Assembly (NCBI RefSeq): GCF_018327705.1
Contig: NZ_BNEM01000002.1
Span: 3,410,001-3,474,000 of the forward strand
Length of the DNA stretch: 64,000 bases
DNA from: Catellatospora sp. TT07R-123
GTDB taxonomy: Bacteria > Actinomycetota > Actinomycetes > Mycobacteriales > Micromonosporaceae
Reading direction: 5' to 3'
Shown: positions 15,645-25,651 of the stretch, in pieces
Numbering within the stretch: the first letter of the stretch is position 1
Layout of the letters: the number at the start of each line of letters is the position of its first letter
Notes under the pieces: model-generated
The model's database searches: none
Seen by the model: only the letters and a program-made list of their open reading frames with translations
What the model was told of the DNA's origin: nothing
Program-made: the position numbers and the translations under genes

Positions 15645-16240
15645 GACTCCAGCTTGGGAGCCCGGCGCCGCGTCCGCACCGCCGCGACGACGTAGTCGAT
15701 GCCGGTCACCACGGTCACCACCAGCGCCGCGCCCATCAGCCACGGGCCGACGGCGGCCCACGGCTGCGGGAACGGCCACAGGTACCAGGCGATCGCCGCG
15801 ATCTGCAGGACCGTCTTGAGCTTGCCGCCCCGGCTGGCCGCGATCACGCCGCCGCCGCGGCGGATCACCAGGAAGCGCAGCAGCGTCACGCCCCACTCCC
15901 GGACCAGGATCACGATCGTGACCCACCAGGGCAGTGCGTCGTACACGCTGAGCAGGATCAGGGCCGAGCCGGTGAGCGCCTTGTCGGCGATCGGGTCGGC
16001 CACCTTCCCGAACGAGGTGACCAGCTCGAACCGTCGGGCGATCCAGCCGTCGATGTAGTCGGTGGCCGAGGCGACCCCGAACGCGATCGCGGCGGCGATG
16101 CGCCACTTCGTGTCGGTCATGTCAGAAACGATCACGAACATCACGAAGACCGGGACCAGGATGATCCGAACCACGGTGAGGATGTTGGCGGCGTTGAGCA
16201 CCGGGGGCACCCGGCGTGAGCGTTCCTGCACGACCGACAC
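15641..16240 (-). CDS. pgsA: CDP-diacylglycerol-glycerol-3-phosphate 3-phosphatidyltransferase
   Basis: A 199-residue membrane enzyme making phosphatidylglycerophosphate, first step of phosphatidylglycerol and cardiolipin synthesis. The CDP-alcohol phosphotransferase motif is intact: D61-xx-D64-G-xx-A-R, then G and D82-xxx-D86 in FGKVADPIADK. Several hydrophobic helices flank it. GTG start 16240 lies one base after the rimO stop, and the end overlaps the nat start. The next-to-cinA/clgR position matches other actinomycetes. Confidence 0.93.
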   Translation of the reverse strand: MSVVQERSRRVPPVLNAANILTVVRIILVPVFVMFVIVSDMTDTKWRIAAAIAFGVASATDYIDGWIARRFELVTSFGKVADPIADKALTGSALILLSVYDALPWWVTIVILVREWGVTLLRFLVIRRGGGVIAASRGGKLKTVLQIAAIAWYLWPFPQPWAAVGPWLMGAALVVTVVTGIDYVVAAVRTRRRAPKLES

Positions 16241-16241
16241 G

Positions 16242-17747
16242 TTAGCCAGCCACGGCCAGCAACGGCGAGCGATTCCCGGGCGCGGCGTCGAGCATCAGGG
16301 TCGGCACCGCGACGAGGTCCACGCCCTCGGTGCCGGTCACCCGTGCCCGGACCAGGTCGCCGGGGCGCAGCGCGGCCAGATCGACGCCATCGTCCCCGGC
16401 GGTCAGCGTGGTCGAGCCGTCGACCTCCGGCGCCTGGTGGGCGCCGCGGCCCTCGACCACGCCGTTCTCGACGGTGTCGACCAGCACGTCCACGAAGGTG
16501 CCCAGGCGCTCCTCGGCCCGCTGGCCGCACAGCTCCTCGACCAGGGTGAGCATCTTGTCGTAGCGCCGCTTGACCGTCGCCGGACCGATCTTGCCGTCCA
16601 TGCCCGCGGCCTCGGTGCCGTCCTCGTCGGAGTAGTCGAACACGCCGATCGCGTCCAGCCGCGCCGCGCTGACGAACCGCACCAGCTCCTCGAAGTCGGC
16701 CCGGGACTCGCCCGGGAAGCCGACGATGAAGTTGCTGCGCGCGCCCGCCTCCGGGGCCAGCTCGCGGGCCGAGGCCAGCAGCTCCAGGAACCGCTCGGTC
16801 GAGCCGAACCGCCGCATGCGCCGCAGCACCGGCTCGGCCGAGTGCTGGAACGACAGGTCGAAGTACGGCGCCACGCCCGGCGTGGTCGCGATCGCCTCGA
16901 CCAGGCCCGGCCGGGTCTCGGCGGGCTGGAGGTAGCTCACCCGCACCCGCACGATGCCCGTGATCGCGGCCAGCTGCGGCAGCAGCTTCTCCAGCGCGCG
17001 GGGATCGCCCAGATCCTTGCCGTACGACGTCGAGTTCTCGCTGACCAGCACCAGCTCCCGCACGCCCGTGCGGGCCAGCCACTCCGCCTCGGCGAGCAGC
17101 TCGTCGGGCGTACGGCTGACGAACGAGCCCCGGAACGCCGGGATCGCGCAGAAGGAGCAGCGCCGGTCGCAGCCGCTGGCCAGCTTCAGCGACGCCACCG
17201 GGCTGGAGTCGAGCCGGTGCCGCAGCACCGGGCGCAGGTGCGCCGGGGTGTGCTCGTCGTTGGTGAACGCCGCGTGCCCCGGCACGATCACACCGGTGTC
17301 GCGGCGCTTGGCGGGCGCGACGGGCAGCAGCTCGCGCCGATCGCGCGGGGTGTGCGAGTCGACCTGCTCGCCGCGCAGGACCGCGTCGAGGGTCTCGGCG
17401 ATGGTCGGGTAGTGGTCGAAGCCGAGCACGGCCGCGGCCTCGGGCAGGCTGCCGGCCAGGTCCTTGCCGTAGCGCTCGGCCATGCAGCCGGCGGCCACGA
17501 CCTTGGCGCCGGTGTCGGCGGCGGCCAGCAGCGTGTCGATCGAGTCCTGCTTGGCCTTCTCGACGAAGCCGCAGGTGTTGACGAGGACGACATCGGCGCC
17601 CTCGCCGTCGGTGCTGACCTGCCAACCGTCGGCGGCCAGCCGGGCGGCCAGCTCCTCGGAGTCGACCTCGTTACGGGCGCAGCCCAGGGTCAGCAGAGCG
17701 ACCCGGCGCGCGGGCTGTTCGGTGGGTGACGGGGAGGTTGCAGGCAC
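16242..17747 (-). CDS. rimO: ribosomal protein S12 methylthiotransferase RimO
   Basis: A 501-residue radical-SAM enzyme that methylthiolates an aspartate of ribosomal protein S12. The UPF0004 domain holds cysteines 23, 59 and 88 for the auxiliary cluster; the radical-SAM motif is C193-xxx-C197-xx-C200 in [13 protein letters not shown]; a TRAM-like domain forms the C-terminus. [17 protein letters not shown] at the start is characteristic of RimO rather than MiaB. GTG 17747 is the first usable start and has no strong ribosome site. It heads the rimO-pgsA-nat-cinA unit. Confidence 0.94.
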   Translation of the reverse strand: MPATSPSPTEQPARRVALLTLGCARNEVDSEELAARLAADGWQVSTDGEGADVVLVNTCGFVEKAKQDSIDTLLAAADTGAKVVAAGCMAERYGKDLAGSLPEAAAVLGFDHYPTIAETLDAVLRGEQVDSHTPRDRRELLPVAPAKRRDTGVIVPGHAAFTNDEHTPAHLRPVLRHRLDSSPVASLKLASGCDRRCSFCAIPAFRGSFVSRTPDELLAEAEWLARTGVRELVLVSENSTSYGKDLGDPRALEKLLPQLAAITGIVRVRVSYLQPAETRPGLVEAIATTPGVAPYFDLSFQHSAEPVLRRMRRFGSTERFLELLASARELAPEAGARSNFIVGFPGESRADFEELVRFVSAARLDAIGVFDYSDEDGTEAAGMDGKIGPATVKRRYDKMLTLVEELCGQRAEERLGTFVDVLVDTVENGVVEGRGAHQAPEVDGSTTLTAGDDGVDLAALRPGDLVRARVTGTEGVDLVAVPTLMLDAAPGNRSPLLAVAG

Positions 17748-17977
17748 TCGACAAGGCTACCGGGCGCACCTGACACACCCACCCCAACCTCCACCCCCGT
17801 GTATGTAACCCACAGCACTCTCCCGGGTGAAGCTTGCGGGCGAGGGAAGGCACCGGGCCCCTCCTCGACGGGTGCCGCGCGAGCTAGCCTTGGGCGCGGC
17901 GGTGCCCGGACCGGCGCCGTTCCCGGACGAGGGCTCGCCGTACCCGGTGCGACAAGACGGCGCGCAGAAGAACGATC

Positions 17978-18256
17978 ATGAACCATGACGTCCTGCAGAT
18001 CGCCGGCGCGCTGACCGTCCTCGGCGGCTACGTGGCCGCCCAGCTGGGCCGCACCAGCACCCGCTCGATCGGCTACCTGATCGCCAACACCGTGGGCGCG
18101 GGCCTGCTCGCCTGGCTGGCCTGGCTCGGCCGCGACTGGGGCTTCCTACTGCTGGAGGGCACCTGGGCCGCGGTCTCGGCGGTATCCCTGACCCTGACCC
18201 TGCGCCACACCCCCACCCGACCCGCCCACGACGAACCCGCCACACCTCCGTCCTGA
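17978..18256 (+). CDS. small CBU_0592-like membrane protein
   Basis: A 92-residue protein with two or three hydrophobic helices: LQIAGALTVLGGYVAAQLG, then IGYLIANTVGAGLLAWLAWL, then FLLLEGTWAAVSAVSL. The pattern matches the small CBU_0592-like integral membrane domain, whose function is unknown. The C-terminal tail is Pro/Thr-rich and polar. ATG 17978 is preceded by GAAGAACGATC, a weak ribosome site. It is divergent from rimO across 230 bases and convergent with the LtrA-like gene, with a long hairpin between. Confidence 0.75.
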   Translation: MNHDVLQIAGALTVLGGYVAAQLGRTSTRSIGYLIANTVGAGLLAWLAWLGRDWGFLLLEGTWAAVSAVSLTLTLRHTPTRPAHDEPATPPS

Positions 18257-18271
18257 CGCTGATCGCCGCGC

Positions 18272-18338
18272 GTTGATCGCCGTTTGCGGTCACAACATCA
18301 GCTGCAAACCGATGTTGTGACCGCGAACAGCGATCAAC
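18272..18338. repeat. long hairpin between convergent genes
   Basis: Arms at 18272-18299 and 18311-18338 pair over 28 bases with only two mismatches, both of which would be G-U wobbles in one RNA strand. The loop is 11 bases. It lies between the small membrane protein gene and the LtrA-like gene, which face each other, and probably terminates transcription from both sides. Confidence 0.75.
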
Positions 18339-18354
18339 GAGCGGAACCCCCGCC

Positions 18355-19479
18355 TCAGTGTGCGGTGGCGGCGGGGTTCGGGGCGCGGTGGGCTTCCAGG
18401 GTGATGACGGCGGCCAGCAGGAGCGCGACGGCGGCCACCTGGCCCACCGTGCTGACCAGCCCGATCGGGACGGTGGCGAGCACGGCGAAGGCGCCGATCA
18501 GGCGGTAGCGGCGGGGCCCGATGCACAGGAAGTACCGGAACAGCACGTCGCCCAGCAGGAAGATCGCCACGCCGCCCGCGAGCAGGAGCGCGTACGCCGG
18601 GTACAGGTGCCCGCCGGCGTACACCACCGCCTTCTTCACCCCGGCGGCGAAGACGACCACGCCCAGCAGCAGCGGAACGTGCGCCCAGCCGAACGCGTGC
18701 AGCGCCGTCCGGCCGCGCCGCATCGACGGCACCGAGTCCAGCGCGTGCTCGGCCCGCACATCGTCCCCGCCGAAGTACAGCCACCACAGCAGGAACGACA
18801 GCACCAGGCCGAGCCCGGCGACGCCCAGCCGCGCGGGGGTGAGGTCCAGCCCGGCCGCCCCGGCGCCGATCGCCACCACCGACTCGCCGAGCGCGATGAT
18901 CACGATCAGCCCGTGCCGCTCGACGAAGTGCGCCGAGGAGATGTTCCACTCCGACAGCGGGTGCAGGTACGGCGAGACCGCCATGACCGCGATCGCGGCC
19001 ACCCACAGCCCCGTCCGCCACGGGCCGGTCACGATGCTGCCGCCGAGCACCAGCGCGGCGCTGAGCAGGTTGAGCGGGGCGAGCTGCCGCATGGCCGCGG
19101 GCGAGGCGCGCAGCAGCAGCCCGCTGTGGATGGCGTTGACGAGGAAGTAGCCGACGCCGAAGACCCAGCCGCTGCCCGCGTACGCCCCGGGCACCGCCAG
19201 CGCGATCATCAGGAAGCCGAACATGCCGAGCAGCAGCAGCCCGCGCCGGACATGGTCGGTGGGGGCCACGGTGTTGGTCAGCCAGGCGTAGCCGTCGTAC
19301 ATCCACCAGATCATGAGGAGCAGGACCACGACGCGCCCGGCGCCGGCCCAGTCGGGGTGCCCGGCCAGCACTGCGGTGAGCTGGGTGACGGTGAAGACGA
19401 AGACGAGGTCGAAGAAGAGTTCCAGGGTGGACACGCGGACGACCGGCTCGCGGTCGACTCCGACAGAGGGGTCGGTCAC
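18355..19479 (-). CDS. low-temperature-requirement A (LtrA) family membrane protein
   Basis: A 374-residue membrane protein with about ten helices. The N-terminus reads VSTLELFFDLVFVFTVTQLT, the LtrA family signature, and a second conserved block, HFVERHGLIVIIALGESVVA, lies mid-protein. LtrA was named from Listeria growth at low temperature; the biochemical role is unknown. GTG 19479 is 17 bases after the ftsK stop, so it may be cotranscribed with ftsK. Homologues are scattered in actinomycetes, and its place within the conserved ftsK-rimO neighbourhood looks like an insertion. Confidence 0.85.
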   Translation of the reverse strand: MTDPSVGVDREPVVRVSTLELFFDLVFVFTVTQLTAVLAGHPDWAGAGRVVVLLLMIWWMYDGYAWLTNTVAPTDHVRRGLLLLGMFGFLMIALAVPGAYAGSGWVFGVGYFLVNAIHSGLLLRASPAAMRQLAPLNLLSAALVLGGSIVTGPWRTGLWVAAIAVMAVSPYLHPLSEWNISSAHFVERHGLIVIIALGESVVAIGAGAAGLDLTPARLGVAGLGLVLSFLLWWLYFGGDDVRAEHALDSVPSMRRGRTALHAFGWAHVPLLLGVVVFAAGVKKAVVYAGGHLYPAYALLLAGGVAIFLLGDVLFRYFLCIGPRRYRLIGAFAVLATVPIGLVSTVGQVAAVALLLAAVITLEAHRAPNPAATAH

Positions 19480-19496
19480 CGCGCCATCCTAAGAGC

Positions 19497-21956
19497 TCAC
19501 TCGTCACCGCCCAGATCGGCGAGCACCTCCGCCAGCTCGTCCGGCTTGATCAGCACTTCGCGGGCCTTGGAGCCCTCCGACGGCCCGACGATGCCGCGGG
19601 TCTCCATCAGGTCCATCAGGCGCCCGGCCTTGGCGAAGCCGACCCGCAGCTTGCGCTGGAGCATGCTGGTCGAGCCGAGCTGCGACACCACCACCAGCTC
19701 GATCGCCTGAATCAGCAACTGGAGGTCGTCGCCGATCTCCTCGTCGACCTTCTTCTTGCCCTCGGTCGGAACGGCCAGCACCTCGGGCCGGAACTCGGGC
19801 TCGCGCTGCCGCTTGCAGAACTCGACGATGTCGGCGATCTCGTTCTCGGACACCCAGGCGCCCTGGATGCGCTGCGGCTTGCTGGCGCCCATGGGCAGGA
19901 ACAGGGCGTCGCCGCGCCCGATCAGCTTCTCCGCACCCGGCTGGTCCAGGATGACCCGGGAGTCGGCCAGCGAGCTGGTCGCGAACGCCAGCCGGGACGG
20001 CACGTTCGCCTTGATCAGGCCGGTGACGACGTCGACCGAGGGCCGCTGGGTGGCCAGCACCAGGTGGATGCCCGCCGCCCGGGCCAGCTGGGTGATCCGC
20101 ACGATCGAGTCCTCGACGTCGCGGGGGGCGACCATCATCAGGTCGGCCAGCTCGTCGACGATGACCAGCAGATAGGGGTACGGCTTGAGCACGCGCTCCG
20201 AGCCCGGCGGCGGCTTGATCTGCCCCGCCCGCAGCTTGCGGTTGTAGTCGTCGATGTGGCGCACCCCGGCGGCGGCGAGGTCGTCGTAGCGCATGTCCAT
20301 CTCGCGCACGACCCATTCGAGGGCGTCGGCCGCCTTCTTCGGGTTGGTGACGATCGGGGTGACCAGGTGCGGGATCCCCTCGTACGAGGTGAGCTCCACC
20401 CGCTTCGGGTCGACCAGCAGCAGCCGCACCTGGTCGGGCGTGGCCCGGGCCAGGACCGACACCAGCAGCGAGTTGAGGCAGCTCGACTTGCCGGCGCCGG
20501 TGGCGCCCGCGATCAGGATGTGCGGCATCTTGGCCAGGTTGGCGACCACGTAGCCGCCCTCGATGTCCTTGCCCAGGGCCACCACCATCGGGTGCTGCTC
20601 GCTCGTGGCGGTGCGCGAGCGCAGCACGTCGCCGAGGGCCACGTCCTCGCGGTCGGTGTTGGGGATCTCCACGCCGACCGCGCTCTTGCCGGGGATCGGG
20701 CTGAGGATGCGCACGTCGGGGCTCTTCACGGCGTACGCGATGTTGCGGGACAGGGCGGTGATCCGTTCCACCTTCACGCCCAGGCCCAGCTCCACCTCGT
20801 ACCGGGTGACCGTCGGGCCGCGGGTGAAGCCGGTGACGGCGGCGTCCACGTCGAACTGGTCGAACACGTGCGCCAGCGCCGCGATGACCTCGTCGTTGGC
20901 CTTGGACCGGGTCTTGGCCGCCTCGCCCGGCTTGAGCAGGTTCGGCGGCGGCAGGGTGTAGTCGCCGCCGAGGCTGGGCAGCAGCAGCTGCTCGGTCCTG
21001 GTCGGCGGCGGGGTGTGCTGCGGCGGCTCCGGGCGCTTGCGCGGCGGCTTGGCCAGCCGGTCGATCGCGACGGTCTCCTGCGCGGCCAGCGGCCCGTCGA
21101 AGTCGTCGTCCTCCCCCGGCTCGGGGGCGGTGAACGCGGCGGGCGGGGTCAGCCGCTTGCGGCGCGGCGGCGGGATCTCCTGCGGCTCGTCCTCCGGCGG
21201 CGGTGCGCCGGTGCCGAGCATCATGTCGCGCAGCGCGGCCAGCCGTTCCGGGATCTTGTTGACCGGCGTCGCGGTCACCACCAGCACGCCGAACCCGAAC
21301 AGGATCAGCAGCAGCGGTATGGCCACCCAGCCCGTCACCGCGCCGGCCAGGCCGCCGCCGAGCAGCTTGCCGAGCAGTCCTCCGGCGAACTCCATCTGGA
21401 TCGGGTCGACCGGGTGCTGCGCGATGTGCAGGATGCCGGTGCTCGACACGGTCAGCGCGGTCCAGCCGACCACGCCCCGGCCGCGCTGGGCCGGATCGGG
21501 TTCGGAGCGCATCGCCCGGATCGCCGACACCGCCAGCAGCAGCGGCAGCGCCGCCGCGGTGGCGCCGATGAAGAACCTGGTGGTGCTGGACAGCCAGGTG
21601 CCGAACGGACCGGCCCCGCCGCCCCAGATGGCGACCCCGAGCAGGATCGACGCCCCGAGCATGAGCAGGCCGACGCCGTCGCGGCGGTGCTCCGGGTCCA
21701 GGTCGCGGGCCTTGGCCGCCTGGCTGCCCGCGGCGCGCGCGAGCCAGCCGACGCCGTGCGCCGCGGCCATCCAGATCGCGCCGAGAACCCGTCCGACCAG
21801 GGCGAGCGGGTTCACGGTCAGCCGCGGCCGCCGGGCGCGCGACCGGGCCGCGGGCCGCCGCGCGGGCGTACGGCCCGGTTGTCGGGTGCGCGCGGCCGTC
21901 GCCTTCGTCGGCGTGGCAGCTCGACGTCGGCTCGGTTGGGAGGTACGGCCCGCCAT
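19497..21956 (-). CDS. ftsK: DNA translocase FtsK
   Basis: An 819-residue septal DNA pump that clears chromosomal DNA from the closing division site. The basic Arg/Pro/Ala N-terminus (about 45 residues) precedes four or so transmembrane helices to residue about 225, then a short acidic/Pro linker. The RecA-like motor has Walker A GATGAGKSS near residue 483 and Walker B LLVIVDELADLM. The C-terminal gamma winged helix (QLGSTSMLQRKLRVGFAKAG, then RLMDLMETRGIVGPSEG), which reads KOPS-type sites, is complete. ATG 21956 is the start. It lies downstream of rnj after a terminator-like hairpin. Confidence 0.95.
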   Translation of the reverse strand: MAGRTSQPSRRRAATPTKATAARTRQPGRTPARRPAARSRARRPRLTVNPLALVGRVLGAIWMAAAHGVGWLARAAGSQAAKARDLDPEHRRDGVGLLMLGASILLGVAIWGGGAGPFGTWLSSTTRFFIGATAAALPLLLAVSAIRAMRSEPDPAQRGRGVVGWTALTVSSTGILHIAQHPVDPIQMEFAGGLLGKLLGGGLAGAVTGWVAIPLLLILFGFGVLVVTATPVNKIPERLAALRDMMLGTGAPPPEDEPQEIPPPRRKRLTPPAAFTAPEPGEDDDFDGPLAAQETVAIDRLAKPPRKRPEPPQHTPPPTRTEQLLLPSLGGDYTLPPPNLLKPGEAAKTRSKANDEVIAALAHVFDQFDVDAAVTGFTRGPTVTRYEVELGLGVKVERITALSRNIAYAVKSPDVRILSPIPGKSAVGVEIPNTDREDVALGDVLRSRTATSEQHPMVVALGKDIEGGYVVANLAKMPHILIAGATGAGKSSCLNSLLVSVLARATPDQVRLLLVDPKRVELTSYEGIPHLVTPIVTNPKKAADALEWVVREMDMRYDDLAAAGVRHIDDYNRKLRAGQIKPPPGSERVLKPYPYLLVIVDELADLMMVAPRDVEDSIVRITQLARAAGIHLVLATQRPSVDVVTGLIKANVPSRLAFATSSLADSRVILDQPGAEKLIGRGDALFLPMGASKPQRIQGAWVSENEIADIVEFCKRQREPEFRPEVLAVPTEGKKKVDEEIGDDLQLLIQAIELVVVSQLGSTSMLQRKLRVGFAKAGRLMDLMETRGIVGPSEGSKAREVLIKPDELAEVLADLGGDE

Positions 21957-22037
21957 GCCTCACACGGTAGTGGAGATCATCGACAAGTCCTCGCTTTTAC
22001 CACCGTGTCTCGCCATCCGCCTTGGACCCCCCACGCC

Positions 22038-22057
22038 CACCCCTGGTCAACGGGGTG
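22038..22057 (-). terminator. hairpin downstream of the RNase J gene
   Basis: CACCCC at 22038-22043 pairs with GGGGTG at 22052-22057, flanked by further C-rich and G-rich runs, 18-37 bases beyond the rnj stop codon and before ftsK. A modest stem with no T-run, so partial termination at most. Confidence 0.4.
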
Positions 22058-22074
22058 GGGTGGGTGTCCGGCGG

Positions 22075-23784
22075 TCAGACCTCCAGGACCGTGGGGACGA
22101 TCATCGGGCGGCGGCGGTAGGCCTCGTTGACCCAGCGGCCCACCACGCGGCGGACGATCTGCTGGAGCTGGTGGCTGTCCGTGACGCCGTCCAGGGCGGC
22201 CCGGTCCAGGGCCTCGGTGACCAGGGGCAGGGCCGGGTCGAACGCGGCCGGGTCCTCGGAGAAGCCCTTGGCCGACAGCAGCGGGCCGCCGACGACCTTG
22301 CCGGTGACGGAGTCCACGACCACGGTGACGGCGATGAAGCCGCCGTCGCCGAGCACGCGGCGCTCCGTCAGCAGGCTCTCGCCGACGTCGCCGATGGCCA
22401 GGCCGTCGACGTAGACGTACCGGCTCTTGACGTGGCCGACCAGCTTGGCGTGGCCCTCGACCAGGTCGACGACGTCGCCGTCCTCGCAGAGCACCACCCG
22501 GTCGGGCTCGACGCCCGACTCGACGCCGAGGCGGGCGTGCGCGCGCAGGTGGCGCCACTCGCCGTGCACCGGCATCAGGTTGCTCGGCTTGACCACGTTC
22601 AGCAGGTAGAGCAGCTCCCCCGCCGGGGCGTGGCCGCTGACGTGCACCTTCGCCACGTCCTTGTGGATCACCGTGGCACCGGCGCGGGCGAGCTGGTTGA
22701 TCACCCGGTACACGCTGGTCTCGTTGCCGGGCACCAGCGAGCTGGCCAGCACGACCGTGTCACCGGGGGCGACCGTGATGTGGCGGTGGTCGCCGGTGGC
22801 CATGCGGCCCAGGGCGCTCATCGGCTCGCCCTGCGAACCGGTCGACATCAGCACGATCTCTTCCGGCGGCAGGCCGGCCGCGTCCTCCAGGTTGACCACC
22901 TGGCCGGGCTTGACCCGCAGCAGGCCGAGGTCCCGGGCGATGCCCATGTTGCGGACCATGCTGCGGCCGATCAGCGCCACCTTGCGGCCGTTCTCGGCGG
23001 CGGCGTCGAGCACCTGCTGCACCCGGTGCACGTGCGAGGCGAACGAGGCCACGATGATGCGGCCCTTCGCCTTGGCGAAAATCGACCCCAGCACCGGGCC
23101 GATCTCCTTCTCCGGGGTGACGAACCCGGGGATCTCGGCGTTGGTCGAGTCCGACAGCAGCAGGTCGACGCCCTCGGCACCGAGCCGGGCGAACCCGGCC
23201 AGGTCGGTGATGCGCCCGTCCAGCGGCAGCTGGTCCATCTTGAAGTCGCCGGTGTGCAGCACCAGCCCGGCGTCGGTGCGGATGGCCACGGCCAGCGCGT
23301 CCGGGATGGAGTGGTTGACCGCGAAGAACTCCAGTTCGAACGGTCCGAGCCGCTCGCGCTGCCCCTCCGTCACGGTCAGGGTGTACGGCGTGATGCGCCG
23401 CTCGGCCAGCTTGGCCTCGATCAGCGCCAGCGTGAACTGCGAGCCCACCAGCGGGATGTCGCTCTTGTGCGCGAGCAGGTACGGCACCGCGCCGATGTGG
23501 TCCTCGTGCCCGTGCGTGAGCACGATCGCCTGGACGTCCTCGAGCCGGTCGAGGATCGGGGCGAAGTCGGGCAGGATCAGGTCGACGCCGGGCTGGTCGG
23601 CGGTGTCCGGGAACAGCACGCCGCAGTCGACGACGAGCAGCTTGCCGCCGAACTCGAAGACGGTCATGTTGCGGCCGATGGCACCCAGCCCGCCCAGCGG
23701 GATGATGCGCAGGCCGCCCTCAGGCAGCGGCGGCGGCGTACCCAGGTGGGGACTGCGCACCGCGTCCAAATTCGCTGCGGTCAA
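22075..23784 (-). CDS. rnj: ribonuclease J
   Basis: A 569-residue metallo-beta-lactamase-fold RNase acting as 5'-3' exonuclease and endonuclease in rRNA maturation and mRNA decay. The zinc site H91-G-H93-E-D95-H96 lies in VLTHGHEDHIG; the beta-CASP part has VASFASHVHRVQQ and VSGHAPAGELLYLL, and a C-terminal domain follows. A TTG at 23784 is the start: AAGGAG lies seven bases before it and the N-terminus then matches family length. It sits between dapA and ftsK as in most actinomycetes. Confidence 0.94.
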   Translation of the reverse strand: MTAANLDAVRSPHLGTPPPLPEGGLRIIPLGGLGAIGRNMTVFEFGGKLLVVDCGVLFPDTADQPGVDLILPDFAPILDRLEDVQAIVLTHGHEDHIGAVPYLLAHKSDIPLVGSQFTLALIEAKLAERRITPYTLTVTEGQRERLGPFELEFFAVNHSIPDALAVAIRTDAGLVLHTGDFKMDQLPLDGRITDLAGFARLGAEGVDLLLSDSTNAEIPGFVTPEKEIGPVLGSIFAKAKGRIIVASFASHVHRVQQVLDAAAENGRKVALIGRSMVRNMGIARDLGLLRVKPGQVVNLEDAAGLPPEEIVLMSTGSQGEPMSALGRMATGDHRHITVAPGDTVVLASSLVPGNETSVYRVINQLARAGATVIHKDVAKVHVSGHAPAGELLYLLNVVKPSNLMPVHGEWRHLRAHARLGVESGVEPDRVVLCEDGDVVDLVEGHAKLVGHVKSRYVYVDGLAIGDVGESLLTERRVLGDGGFIAVTVVVDSVTGKVVGGPLLSAKGFSEDPAAFDPALPLVTEALDRAALDGVTDSHQLQQIVRRVVGRWVNEAYRRRPMIVPTVLEV

Positions 23785-23879
23785 TATCTCTCTCCTTCGG
23801 GCTTGGCGGCCTCGACATGCCGCCGCTGTCGGCGCGCCGGGCGCGCCGTACTGCTGGACGGCTCACGCCGCCGGTACGT

Positions 23880-24776
23880 CTAGAGTGCCGCGCCCGCGGC
23901 CGCGCAGTCGGCGCGCAGCTGGGCCAGCTCGGGCTCGGTCGCATCGACCAGTGGCGAGCGCACCGGGCCCGCGGGCAGCCCGCGCGCGTTCAGTGCCGCC
24001 TTGGTCAGGATCGTGCCCGCGGTGCGGAAGATGCCGGTGAACAGCGGCAGCAGCTGCCGGTGCAGGCGCAGCGCGGTGGCGGTGTCGCCCCGCTCGAACG
24101 CCTCGATCATCTCCTTGGTGCCGGGACCGATCAGGTGGGTGGAGGTGCCGACCACGCCCACCCCGCCGACCGACAGCAGCGGCAGCGTGTTGGCGTCGTC
24201 GCCGGAGTAGAAGGCCAGCCCGGTGTCGCGCATGACCCAGGAGGCCGCGGTCAGATCGCCCTTGGCGTCCTTCACCGCCACGATGCGCTCGTGCTCGGCG
24301 ACGCGGCGGAAGGTGTCGGTGGTGATCGGCGTGCCGGTGCGGTGCGGGATGTCGTACAGCATGATCGGAAGTTCGGCGGCCTCGGCCACCGCCAGGAAGT
24401 GACGCTCCAGCCCCGCCTGCGGCGGGCGGGAGTAGTACGGAGTCACGAGCAGCAGGCCGTGCGCGCCTGCCCGCTGGGCCCCCCGGACCAGCTCGATCGT
24501 GTGGTGCGTGTCGAACGTGCCGACCCCGGCCAGGACCTGCGCCCGGTCGCCGACAGCCTCGGCCACGGCGCGCACGAGAGCCTCCTTCTCGGCGTCGGTC
24601 GTGGTCGGGGACTCACCGGCGGTGCCGTTGATGACCAACGCGTCGTTGCGCTGCTCGTCCACGAGGTACGCGGCAAGCTTGGCGGCTCCATCGACGTCGA
24701 GGGAGCCGTCCTGGCGGAACGGAGTGACCATCGCGGTGATCAGGCGCCCGAAGGGCCGGTGAGCGTCGTACGTCAT
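23880..24776 (-). CDS. dapA: 4-hydroxy-tetrahydrodipicolinate synthase
   Basis: A 298-residue aldolase condensing pyruvate with aspartate semialdehyde, entry to lysine and diaminopimelate (peptidoglycan) synthesis. The pyruvate-binding NGTAGESPT loop contains T52; Y141 in YDIPHRTG and Schiff-base K169 in AVKDAKGD are in place. ATG 24776 is preferred; a GTG two codons upstream exists. It is 41 bases downstream of thyX and followed by rnj after 95 bases. The next pathway enzyme, dapB, is in the window at 31940 rather than adjacent. Confidence 0.95.
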   Translation of the reverse strand: MTYDAHRPFGRLITAMVTPFRQDGSLDVDGAAKLAAYLVDEQRNDALVINGTAGESPTTTDAEKEALVRAVAEAVGDRAQVLAGVGTFDTHHTIELVRGAQRAGAHGLLLVTPYYSRPPQAGLERHFLAVAEAAELPIMLYDIPHRTGTPITTDTFRRVAEHERIVAVKDAKGDLTAASWVMRDTGLAFYSGDDANTLPLLSVGGVGVVGTSTHLIGPGTKEMIEAFERGDTATALRLHRQLLPLFTGIFRTAGTILTKAALNARGLPAGPVRSPLVDATEPELAQLRADCAAAGAAL

Positions 24777-24817
24777 GCACACAACCTAGCGGAATACCCT
24801 GCGTGGCATCCCCGCCC

Positions 24818-25570
24818 TCAGGACTCCCAGGTGTAGGCGCTCGCGGCGATCTCGCTGCCGTCGGGAAGCTTGCTGATCACGAAGTCGCCGAACACGTTCG
24901 GCGCCAGCTCCAGCAGCTCGCGCAGGGTCGCCACGGCCAGCTCGCGGATCTCGACGTCGGCGTGCTCGGTCGCCCGCATCGCGATGAAGTGGCGCCAGGC
25001 ACGGTAGTTGCCGGTGACCACGATCCGGGTCTCGGTGGCGTTGGGCAGCACCGCCCGGGCCGCCTGGCGGGCCTGCTTGCGCCGCAGGGTGGCGTTGGGC
25101 ACGTCGGCGAACGTCGCCTCCAGGCCCTCCAGCAGCTCGTTGTACGCCCGCACCGCGGCCTCGCTGGCCTCGACGAACTTCTTGTGCAGCTCCGGGTTGG
25201 CCGCGATCACCTCCGGCTCGACCATGGCGGCGTCGCGCTCGGGCACATACCGCTGCGAGAGCTGGGAGTACGAGAAGTGCCGGTGCCGGATCAGCTCGTG
25301 CGTGAATGAACGTGACACGCCGGTGAAGTAGAACGTGGCCGTGCCGTGCTCCAGCACAGACAGGTGACCCACCTCAAGGATGTGCCTGAGGTAGCCCGCG
25401 TTGGTGGCGGTGGCCGGGTTCGGCTTGGTCCAGGACTGGTAGCAGGCCCGGCCGGCGAACTCCGCCAGCGCCTGACCGCCCTCGGCGTCGGTGTCCCACT
25501 CCACGTCGGCCGGAGCCTGGAAGTTCGTCCACGCGATCAACTGCACCGAAGGCTTCACCATCTCAGTCAC
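24818..25570 (-). CDS. thyX: flavin-dependent thymidylate synthase ThyX
   Basis: A 250-residue enzyme making dTMP from dUMP with FAD, NADPH and methylenetetrahydrofolate. The ThyX motif RHR-x7-S is exact: R95 H96 R97 with S105, in [17 protein letters not shown]. ThyX is often the partner or replacement of ThyA; no thyA is in the window. GTG 25570 gives the normal family length; ATG 25561 is an alternative. Upstream in-frame codons would add an Arg-rich, non-conserved leader that runs into the TGACGTCA array. It begins the thyX-dapA-rnj series and is divergent from the RHH gene. Confidence 0.95.
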   Translation of the reverse strand: MTEMVKPSVQLIAWTNFQAPADVEWDTDAEGGQALAEFAGRACYQSWTKPNPATATNAGYLRHILEVGHLSVLEHGTATFYFTGVSRSFTHELIRHRHFSYSQLSQRYVPERDAAMVEPEVIAANPELHKKFVEASEAAVRAYNELLEGLEATFADVPNATLRRKQARQAARAVLPNATETRIVVTGNYRAWRHFIAMRATEHADVEIRELAVATLRELLELAPNVFGDFVISKLPDGSEIAASAYTWES

Positions 25571-25651
25571 AACGGCTGATGGTAGTGGATCGACGTCTTC
25601 TCGCTGCTCGCGGGAGGTCCGCATCACCCTGACGGTGCGATCACGGCGCCT

